In this document: one piece after another, positions 52,859-60,288 of the stretch
Layout of the letters: each line of letters begins with the position of its first letter
Position numbering within the stretch: the stretch's first letter is position 1
Assembly: GCA_965214085.1 (NCBI GenBank)
Contig: OZ243937.1
Coordinates: 496,001-560,000, forward strand
Origin: UBA6055 sp965214085
GTDB taxonomy: Bacteria; Chloroflexota; Anaerolineae; Aggregatilineales; Phototrophicaceae
Direction of reading: 5' to 3'
DNA: 64,000 nucleotides
Position numbers and translations under genes: made by a program
The notes under the pieces: generated by a model
Seen by the model: only the letters and a program-made list of their open reading frames with translations
What the model was told of the DNA's origin: nothing
Databases searched by the model: none

Positions 52859-53155
52859 CTAGGGGCGGGGGAAATCGGCTAGTGGCAAGTCTGGTATCCT
52901 GCCAGCAAAATAATCTTCAATGGTATAGATTTGAATCACGGGCCATTTTCCTGTATTGACGGCAGCATTTTTCATACCAGTCGTCACTTTATCTTCAAAA
53001 CAAGTGAACACACCGAGCTCAGCTCCAGACTGTCGCCGCGCTTCGCTGAATGCCTGTACATGGCTTGGGCTGGTCTTGCCCGCTTTCACCTGCGATACGA
53101 CATCGACGCATTGCCCTATAGATGATACGGTTTCTTTACAAAGTGTAGTCGAAAA
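52859..53155 (-). pseudogene. Remnant of the C-terminal (restriction-like) domain of a DNA methyltransferase
   Basis: The frame is open from just after a TGA at 53156-53158 to the stop at 52859, about 98 codons with no good start. It reads VDVVSQVKAGKTSPSHVQAF, then AELGVFTCFEDKVTTGMKNA and PVIQIYTIEDYFAGRIPDLP. I recall this order (VKGGK, AELGVFI, T-x-x-M, IQILTIEDL) from the C-terminal domain found behind some site-specific DNA methyltransferases. Everything upstream, including the methylase domain, is missing. It is therefore probably the tail of a lost restriction-modification gene rather than a working gene. Confidence 0.6.
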
Positions 53156-53173
53156 TCACAAGGCAGACGGAGT

Positions 53174-54628
53174 TCAAGCATCATAACTCCCAGCCGTCAC
53201 ATCCCCGCCCGTGCCCGTCCAGTTGGTGTGGTAATACTCCCCGCGCGGGCGATCCACCCGCTCGTAAGTATGCGCGCCAAAGTAGTCCCGCTGCGCTTGC
53301 AGCAGATTGGCCGGCAGCCGCGCCGAGCGATAGCCGTCATAAAACGCCAGCGCCCCGCTCATGATCGGCAGCGGAATGCCGTGTTTGACGCCGGACGCGA
53401 CCACCTCCCGCCAGGCTGACTGCGCCCCTATCACCGCCGCGCTGAAGTAGTCATTCAGCAGCAGATTCGCCAGCGTCGCATCCTCGGCGTGGGCTTCCTG
53501 GATCTTGCCCAGGAAAGCCGAGCGGATGATGCAGCCCTCGCGCCACATCAAGGCGACGCCGCCGTAATTCAGATTCCAGTTGTAAGTGCGCGCCGCGTCC
53601 TGCATCAGCATATACCCCTGCGTGTAACTGATGATCTTGGCCGCGTAGACCGCCTGCTCCAGGTCGCGGATGAACCCCGCGCGGTCGCCCGTGAACTCGG
53701 CTTGCGGGCCCGGCAGCACTTGCGCGGCGGCCACCCGCTGGTCTTTGATGGCGGACAGGCAGCGCGCGAATACCGCCTCGCCGATCAGGGTCAGCGGTGT
53801 GCCTTCTTCCAGCGCCGTGATGGCTGTCCACTTGCCCGTGCCTTTCTGGCTGGCGACATCGAGAATCTTGCGCAGCAGCGGCAGCCCGTCCTCGTCCTCG
53901 TAAGCCAGAATCTCGCCCGTGATTTCGATCAGGAAGGACTCCAGGATGCCCGTATTCCACTGTGAGAAGACGGCGCTGATTTCCTGCTCGTCCATGCCCA
54001 GCAGCGCGGACATCAGATGGTAGGCTTCGCAGATGAGCTGCATATCGCCATATTCAATGCCGTTATGCACCATCTTGACAAAGTGGCCCGCGCCGCCTTC
54101 GCCCACCCAGTCGCAGCAGGGCTCGCCGCCAGGCGCCTTGGCCGCCACCGCTTGTAGAATCGGCTTGACCGACTCCCAGGCCGCGGTCGAGCCGCCGGGC
54201 ATAATCGAAGGTCCATAGCGCGCGCCTTCCTCGCCGCCGCTGATGCCCGCGCCGATGAAGTACAGTCCCTGCGCTTCGACTTCATTTGTGCGGCGGATCG
54301 AATCGTTAAAGTTGGAGTTGCCGCCGTCGATGATGATATCGCCCGCATCCAGCAGCGGCGCCAACTGGGCGATCGACTTGTCCACCGGCGCGCCGGCTTG
54401 AATCATCAGGATGATCTTGCGCGGTCGTCTGACGCTGGCGACGAATGCCTCAATCGAGAGTGTCCCGATGATGTCTGTGCCGGCGGCTTCGTTATTGATG
54501 AAGCGCGTCACTTTTGACGTGGTGCGGTTGAAGACGGCCACACGGTAGCCGTGATCGCTGATATTCAGGGCTAGATTCTGGCCCATGACCGCCAAGCCAA
54601 TCAGTCCGATATCCGCCAGATTCTCCAT
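53174..54628 (-). CDS. gnd: 6-phosphogluconate dehydrogenase, decarboxylating
   Basis: The product has 484 residues, the length of the long NADP-type enzyme. GLIGLAVMGQNLALNI at 8-23 is the Rossmann motif, and the NRTTSK after the second strand fits NADP. IIDGGNSNFNDSIRR, GISGGEEGARYGPSIMPGG and KMVHNGIEYGDMQLI contain the substrate and catalytic residues (K in FVKMVHNGIE). The C-terminus ends GEYYHTNWTG. It oxidises 6-phosphogluconate to ribulose 5-phosphate and CO2 in the pentose phosphate pathway. GGAGG stands nine bases before the ATG. Confidence 0.95.
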   Translation of the reverse strand: MENLADIGLIGLAVMGQNLALNISDHGYRVAVFNRTTSKVTRFINNEAAGTDIIGTLSIEAFVASVRRPRKIILMIQAGAPVDKSIAQLAPLLDAGDIIIDGGNSNFNDSIRRTNEVEAQGLYFIGAGISGGEEGARYGPSIMPGGSTAAWESVKPILQAVAAKAPGGEPCCDWVGEGGAGHFVKMVHNGIEYGDMQLICEAYHLMSALLGMDEQEISAVFSQWNTGILESFLIEITGEILAYEDEDGLPLLRKILDVASQKGTGKWTAITALEEGTPLTLIGEAVFARCLSAIKDQRVAAAQVLPGPQAEFTGDRAGFIRDLEQAVYAAKIISYTQGYMLMQDAARTYNWNLNYGGVALMWREGCIIRSAFLGKIQEAHAEDATLANLLLNDYFSAAVIGAQSAWREVVASGVKHGIPLPIMSGALAFYDGYRSARLPANLLQAQRDYFGAHTYERVDRPRGEYYHTNWTGTGGDVTAGSYDA

Positions 54629-54811
54629 TTTGACGCGCCCTCCATTTTGTCTCGCAGGCGCCCATTGTAGCAGCGCCGGCTTGCTTTGACAGGCTGCAGC
54701 TAGCGTCAGGACAGGGGAATTGCATCAATATGATAGCGGTTGAAAAGGTGGAAATCTAAACTGAAAATCAACTACAGAGGGCGCAGAGAGCACAGAGAAA
54801 AACAATAACTA

Positions 54812-55916
54812 GGTGTATAGTCTCAGATTATAATGGGATGATCTCACATAGCCAAAAGGAAGCCCTATGGGACAGGTTCTACACCCGCGCGCCACAACGA
54901 CGGAGGCAACCCGCCGAGAAATCCAAAATAGTCAAGAGAGCATAGCCAAGCTGGCCAAGCGCTTCGGCATCAACCCCAAAACCGTCGCGAAATGGAAGAA
55001 GCGCGCCTCCGTCAAAGACCGGCCGATGGGTCCCAAGAATCCCCGATCCACCGTCTTGAGCCAGCAAGAGGAAGATATAATCCTGGCCTTCCGTATCAAG
55101 ACTCTGCTGCCCCTGGATGACTGCCTCTACGCCCTGCAAGAGACCATACCGCATCTGACCCGCTCCAGCTTGCATCGCTGCTTCAAGCGGCATGGCGTCA
55201 ACCGACTGCCCGAATCGGAAAGCAAACCGGCCAAGAAGAAGCGCTTCAAGAACTATCCCATCGGCTACTTTCATCTGGACTTCTGCCAAGTCAGAACTGA
55301 CCAGGGCAAGCTCTATCTCTTTGTCGCCATTGACCGGACATCCAAGTTTGTCTTCGCTGAACTGCGTCAAAGCGCTAAACGCGAGGACGCTTGCGCCTTC
55401 CTGCGCCGCCTGATCGAAGTCGTACCCTACAAGATTCATACCATCTTGACCGACAATGGCACTCAGTTTACCCATCAAGCGCGGTCGGGGCGCAAAAGCA
55501 AGCTGGCCTTTGATAAAATATGCCAAGCGCAGGGGATTGAACATCGCTTGACCAAACCTTATCATCCTTGGACCAACGGACAAGTCGAGCGCATGAACCG
55601 GAGTATCAAAGAGAAGACAGTCTATCGATACTTTTACCAAAGTCATGAGGAACTGCGTCAGCACCTGGAGTTGTTCTTGCAAGCCTACAACTATGGCAAA
55701 AGGCTGAAGGCGCTGAAGGGGCGAAGTCCTTATGAATACATCTGTGATTGCTGGCGAGAAACCCCGGAGCGGTTTCAGCAAAACCCATACCACCTTAATG
55801 CGGGACTATACAACTATGTGTTCATGTCTTATTTGAGTTGTGATTTGTGGAGACAATTCACGTTTCGCTAGTGGCTGTTGCCTATTCCAGGCCGCAGATT
55901 TAGTAGAGTAGTCGTC
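54812..55916 (+). mobile_element. IS481-type insertion sequence (ends approximate)
   Basis: TGTATAGTCTCAGATTATAA lies 55 bases before the transposase gene and looks like an IS481-type terminal repeat. The reverse complement of the sequence after the gene gives GGTTTAGACGAC, which agrees at about seven of ten positions, so the right end near 55916 is uncertain. One transposase gene fills the element. Confidence 0.6.
54867..55871 (+). CDS. IS481-family DDE transposase
   Basis: The product has 334 residues. An N-terminal helix-turn-helix (SQESIAKLAKRFGINPKTVA, 22-41) is followed by a second one near 63-115 and an RNase H-like catalytic core. The DDE residues are D138 in HLDFCQV, D196 in LTDNGTQFT and E241 in GQVERMNRSIKE. 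PYHPWTNGQVERMNR is the strongest IS481/IS3-type signature. The frame is intact, so the element may be active. Only one copy is seen in this window. Confidence 0.92.
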   Translation: MGQVLHPRATTTEATRREIQNSQESIAKLAKRFGINPKTVAKWKKRASVKDRPMGPKNPRSTVLSQQEEDIILAFRIKTLLPLDDCLYALQETIPHLTRSSLHRCFKRHGVNRLPESESKPAKKKRFKNYPIGYFHLDFCQVRTDQGKLYLFVAIDRTSKFVFAELRQSAKREDACAFLRRLIEVVPYKIHTILTDNGTQFTHQARSGRKSKLAFDKICQAQGIEHRLTKPYHPWTNGQVERMNRSIKEKTVYRYFYQSHEELRQHLELFLQAYNYGKRLKALKGRSPYEYICDCWRETPERFQQNPYHLNAGLYNYVFMSYLSCDLWRQFTFR

Positions 55917-56061
55917 TAAACCCTCAAAACTCTGTGCCCTCTGCGCTCTCTGTGTTGAAATTAAATTGATGCGATTGCCCTGAACATCCAACGTGATGCT
56001 AGCGAGGATAGGCAATTGGCGTTATTCTCCACCATCAATTGCTTACGGCTTGGAGTGAATT

Positions 56062-57735
56062 ATGCCCAGGATGACAGGCGGAAAATTGCTGGCGGATACG
56101 GTCCACGGTTACGGAATCAGCCATGTCTTCTTTATGCCCTATATCGCGCCGCGCGCGCTGATGGAAATGGAGAAGCTGGGCATCAAGCGGGTGCAGACGC
56201 ATGGCGAAAAGTCGGCGGCGTATATGGCGGACGCCTACGCCCGGGTCAAGCGCGCGCCGGGGCTGTGCATGGCGCAGTCGGTCGGGGCGGTTAATCTGGC
56301 GGCGGGTTTGCAAGACGCCTGGCTGTCCTGTTCGCCGGTGGTCGCCATCACCGGGCGCGAGTGGCAAGGTCATCAGTTGCGCCACGCCTACCAGGAGGTG
56401 GATCATCACGCGCCCTTCTCGGCAGTGACCAAATACAGCGCCTACGTCGCCAAACCGGAGGAGCTCTCGCATCATCTGCGGCAGGCTTTCCGCTCGGCGA
56501 CATCCGGCACGCCGGGTCCGACGCATCTCGACCTGCAAGCCATTGACGGGGGAGCGGTCGTCAATGTCGAAGCTGATCTTACGGTAGAGGTCGATGCTCA
56601 ATTCGCGCAGTTGCCGCCTTTCCGTCCATCTGCCGCCGACGAGACTATCAGCGCCGCGCTTGAGCTCTTGGCGGCTGCCGAGCGCCCGGTCATCGTGGCC
56701 GGTGGCGGGGTGACCGCGTCCGCTGCCCGCGCCGAGCTCATCGCCCTGGCTGAGAAATTGTCGATTCCGGTGGCGACTGCGCTCAACGCCAAAGCCATGT
56801 TCCCGGCCGATCATCCGCTGGCGGTCGGGCTGCCCGGTTCTTATTCACGCGCCTGCGCCAATCAGATCGTCTGCGAAGCCGATTTGCTCTTCTACATCGG
56901 CAGCCACACCGGCGGGCAGCTCACCAACAATTACAGCATCCCGCCGCCCGGCGCCCGTGTGATTCAACTCGACATCAATCCGGCTGAGATCGGTCGCAAC
57001 TACGCGCTGACCCTGGGCTTGCAGGGCGACGCGCGCAATACGCTGCGGAAGCTGCTGGCGAGCGCGACCGACGCCCCAGCGCGAAGTGCTTGGATCGAGC
57101 GCGTACAAGAGCGCGTTCGCGCCTGGCAGGAGGGCGTCCACGAGCATTATCACTCCGATGCCCTGCCCATGCGCCCCGAGCGCCTCTGCAAAGAATTAAG
57201 CGAGCAGCTACCAGCCGATGCCATTCTTGTATCGGACACCGGGCATTCCGGCATCTGGACCGGCGCCATGCTCGACCTGCGCCACGCGGGCCAGTCCTAC
57301 ATCCGCTGCTCGGGTTCGCTGGGCTGGGGGCTGCCCGCGGCCATGGGCGCCAAATGCGCCGCGCCCGACCGGCCCGTGCTCTGCTTCACCGGTGATGGCG
57401 GCATCTGGTATCACATCGCCGAGCTGGAGACGGCCGTCCGCTGCGGCATCAATACCGTAACCGTAGTCAACAACAACCACTCCCTGAATCAGGAGCGCGA
57501 CGGCGTGGAGACGATCTATGGCGGCACGACCAGCGGCTCGGATGAACTGTGGCTCTTTGAAGACAGGGATTTCGCGGCCATCGCCGAGGCCTTCGGCTGC
57601 CTGGGCTTGACGGTGACAAAGCCGAGCGAGATGGGCAGCGCCCTGGAGCGCGCCTTCGCCGCCGACCGCCCGGTCGTCATTGACGTGAAGACCGATGTCG
57701 AGGGCATCGCGCCCCTGGCTTGGACGCCGGGCTAA
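56062..57735 (+). CDS. Thiamine pyrophosphate enzyme, acetolactate synthase-like
   Basis: The product has 557 residues. The N-terminal pyrimidine-binding domain contains THGEKSAAYMADAYAR with the catalytic glutamate E49 and SPVVAITGREWQGHQLRHAY. The central domain has RPVIVAGGGVTASAARAEL, and the C-terminal domain has GDGGIWYHIAELETAVRCGI ending in VNNN, the diphosphate-binding GDG-x(n)-NN motif. The family covers acetolactate synthase, benzoylformate decarboxylase, oxalyl-CoA decarboxylase and others. No small regulatory subunit is next to it, so it is probably not the biosynthetic acetolactate synthase. GGAG lies six bases before the ATG. It converges on the fibronectin gene with a two-base gap. 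Confidence 0.87.
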   Translation: MPRMTGGKLLADTVHGYGISHVFFMPYIAPRALMEMEKLGIKRVQTHGEKSAAYMADAYARVKRAPGLCMAQSVGAVNLAAGLQDAWLSCSPVVAITGREWQGHQLRHAYQEVDHHAPFSAVTKYSAYVAKPEELSHHLRQAFRSATSGTPGPTHLDLQAIDGGAVVNVEADLTVEVDAQFAQLPPFRPSAADETISAALELLAAAERPVIVAGGGVTASAARAELIALAEKLSIPVATALNAKAMFPADHPLAVGLPGSYSRACANQIVCEADLLFYIGSHTGGQLTNNYSIPPPGARVIQLDINPAEIGRNYALTLGLQGDARNTLRKLLASATDAPARSAWIERVQERVRAWQEGVHEHYHSDALPMRPERLCKELSEQLPADAILVSDTGHSGIWTGAMLDLRHAGQSYIRCSGSLGWGLPAAMGAKCAAPDRPVLCFTGDGGIWYHIAELETAVRCGINTVTVVNNNHSLNQERDGVETIYGGTTSGSDELWLFEDRDFAAIAEAFGCLGLTVTKPSEMGSALERAFAADRPVVIDVKTDVEGIAPLAWTPG

Positions 57736-57737
57736 TC

Positions 57738-59734
57738 TCAGCCGCAATTCCCGTGCGTTTGGACATAATTGGCGCTGATCCAGCCCTTCTGACCGTAAAA
57801 GTCGACCTTGAACCAGCCCTGGTGATAGTCGAAAGCGGTCAGCAGGATGTTGGCAGGCAAGACGCTCATGATATGCCCGGCGGGCGCATCACGGAAGTGC
57901 AAGGCATACAGCAGGCGCACCATGCAGTTTGGCAGTGTCGGCGCCATGTCATCGACAACCGGCAAGGGCTCGGCGCTTTGCAGCAGGACGACGGTGCCGG
58001 CGCGGTCGAGGGTGGCGCAGGTCATGCCATTGCGCTGATAGGCGGACAGCGGCATAGCCCGGCGCGGCGAATAAGCGGCGTCTAGCAGCATCAGCCGGCC
58101 AAACTGCGCGAAGCAGACCTCGGTGCCCGGCGCGATGTAACCCCACATGTCAATCGCATCCAGCAAGCCCTGGTCGACGATCGCCTGGTTGCCCACGCCG
58201 CTGGCGTCAACGCGCCTGCCTTGCGCGCCCATCGCCCAATTGTTGACTTCAATGTCCGGCGGCAGGTCGTTCAAAGATTGATAAAAGCCCGGCGTGGCTT
58301 GCGCTGTTGGCGCCGCTGTGGAGCTGGAGCTTCTGGCTGGCCGGTCTGCAACCGCTGGCGGGTTTACAGGTGGCGGATTGACAGCTGGCTGTGAGGCAGT
58401 TGGTGTCGAGACCGGCGGCGGGGCATTGTTGGTGCTGGCGGTCGTCTGCGCCGTTGAGGAGGTACCGCCCGTGTTGCCGGCGCGCACTTGCAGCGTGTAG
58501 CTCGTGCCCGCGTTCAAGCCGGTGAAAATGTGCGACGCCACATCGCCCAGACGCGTGAAGCCGCCAGTCGTGCCGCGGCGGACTTCGTAATAGGTCGCGC
58601 CGCTGGATTTATTCCAGTTGAGGGTGATGCTGGTCTGTGTGATGCCGCTGGCGCTCAGACCGGTCGGCGCGGAGGGCGCGGGCGGCGGCGGGACATTGTT
58701 GGTGCTGGCGGTCGTCTGCGCCGTTGAGGAGGTACCGCCCGTGTTGCCGGCGCGCACTTGCAGCGTGTAGCTCGTGCCCGCGTTCAAGCCGGTGAAAATG
58801 TGCGACGCCACATCGCCCAGACGCGTGAAGCCGCCAGTCGTGCCGCGGCGGACTTCGTAATAGGTCGCGCCGCTGGATTTCGTCCAATTGAGGGTGATGC
58901 TGGTCTGCGTGATGCCGCTTGTGTTTAAGCCCGTGGGCGCGGACGGCCTCGGCACAGGCGTAGAGGTTGGCACAGGCGTCGCCGTCGGCACAGGCGTAGG
59001 TGTAGATGTAGGCGGCGCGGCCAACGTGCGCTTGCTGTGCGAAGCGGCGGGACCAGGGTCGGTGGCGGAGTTGCTGGCGCGGACGCGCATCTCGTAATTG
59101 GTATCAGCCGTCAAGCCGCTGAAGCTGTGGCTGGTGGCGCTGGCGGCGGCTGTCCAGGCTTGGGGCCAGCTGCCGCTTGCTGGGCGGATCTGCACTTCGG
59201 CGCTGACTGTGCTGTCGCTGCTGGGATTGGTCCAACTGAGCGTGAGGCTGGTTTGGGCGGCAGTGGCGCTCAAGCTCGTGGGCGCAGCCGGCGGAATATG
59301 CAGGGACAAGTTTGCCCATTGACTCAATTGATTATTCACAGTAGTCCGAAGTCGATAATTTGTCGTATTACCCGCAACATACGCAGCAGTCCGTGCAACG
59401 TTGCTAAGCGTAAACTTTACCGTTCCGGAACTTGTCGATATAGTGAACCCAGTACCAAACCATGTTGAGGGATCCGTCCGGGATTGGTTATTTAAGGCCC
59501 AACCGATAGCGCCGGCCACATCATCAGCGGCGAAAACGATGCTGTCGGCGCTCAATTCGAACACGCGAAAATTGCTGGGGGCGGCGGGCGTTTGGGCTTG
59601 GGCGGGTCTGGGCGCGATGAGGACTGTGGCGAGGGCGATCAGGCAGAGGGCAAGAAGGCTTAAATTAGAACATATATTCGGGGGGGGGGGGGCAGATTTA
59701 TAGGCGCGTGCAGCCTACATTGCTTACTCTTCAT
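57738..59734 (-). CDS. Secreted fibronectin type III/SH3-like protein with a 13-C tract near its start (putative phase-variable)
   Basis: The ATG at 59734 (AGGAT four bases upstream) opens MKSKQCRLHAPINL and runs into 13 C residues (59680-59692). As given, this frame stops soon after at a TAA. With 14 or 11 C residues it joins the main frame for a 665-residue protein: a signal peptide (LSLLALCLIALATVLIA, cleavage after RPAQA), an N-terminal beta domain, three fibronectin type III domains, threonine/proline linkers and a C-terminal SH3b-like domain (HQGWFKVDFYGQKGWISANY). Domains two and three share an identical 187-bp stretch of DNA. Without the upstream start the first usable codon is a GTG at 59564, which would remove the signal peptide. 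It is probably a surface adhesin-like protein. Confidence 0.75.
58424..58880. repeat. Tandem 270-bp duplication of a fibronectin type III domain
   Basis: Bases 58424-58610 and 58694-58880 are identical over 187 positions, with a period of 270 bp (90 codons). The remaining part of each unit has diverged slightly. Confidence 0.9.
59680..59692. repeat. Poly-G/C tract (13)
   Basis: Thirteen G residues on the plus strand are 13 C residues of the coding strand, 42 bases after the start codon of the fibronectin protein gene. A length of 11 or 14 would open the frame. Confidence 0.9.
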
Positions 59735-59817
59735 TTTATCCTGCTTTCTTCCTGCGCGGGAAACATGCGCTTAGCCCAGCCAAGACTATGCGGACACACA
59801 CTATAGTATACCATGAT

Positions 59818-59889
59818 TGAGCGCGGCAGGATTCGAACCTGCAACCAATTGATTAAAAGTCAACTGCGCTGCCATTGCGCCACGCGCCC
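59818..59889 (-). tRNA. tRNA-Lys (anticodon TTT)
   Basis: On the minus strand the acceptor stem GGGCGCG pairs with CGCGCTC (one G-T pair). The D arm reads GGCGCAATGGCAGCGC, the anticodon loop CTTTTAA has anticodon TTT, and the T arm is GCAGGTTCGAATCCTGC. The discriminator is A. CCA is not encoded. Confidence 0.95.
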
Positions 59890-59951
59890 AAACAGCCTCG
59901 AAGTATAATTCCGCGCCTGGCAAAACTCAAGCGCCAGCTTGCCCGCCGCAG

Positions 59952-60182
59952 AGCAATCGCATCAAAATGATCGCGCATGGAATGACGAAGAATCAAGCTG
60001 AATTTTAGCCACCGAGTACACCGAGTTAAATTGAGTACACGGAGATAGTGGTAACTTCCGATCTTTCCTCAACACCTGCGCTATTAGAAGACGGAAATTG
60101 GTGTTGCTGCCTAACTGCTTAAACAGCTTTTCTCTGTGTACTCTGTGTACTCGGTGGCTAAAAAATTAGCAGCGATTGCCCT
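59952..60182. repeat. GCAATCGC element (copy 6), variant arms
   Basis: It starts GAGCAATCGCATCAAAATGA and ends CAGCGATTGCCCT. The arms are TAGCCACCGAGTACACCGAG and CTGTGTACTCGGTGGCTA, a diverged but still complementary version of the CACAGAG arms. It fills most of the 399-bp gap between the tRNA and the STAND gene. Confidence 0.65.
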
Positions 60183-60288
60183 AGCCCGCTAAAGCCGCGT
60201 CAATACCAGCGCTGAGTTAAATTGTCCAAATCTTGATGTCCCTATATACTGAGTGTTGATTTGCAGAGAAGCTCACTCCGAGGAAACT

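Larger units (their letters stand above)
54714..55981. repeat. GGGCAATCGC-type element split by an IS481-like insertion
   Basis: The left end GGGGAATTGCATCAA and the arm ACTACAGAGGGCGCAGAGAG stand before the transposase gene. The arm CTCTGTGCCCTCTGCGCTCT and the end TTGATGCGATTGCCCT stand behind it. The left arm plus AGAGAAAAACAATAA matches the left arm of the 18976 copy. The transposon lies between the two halves. Confidence 0.65.
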
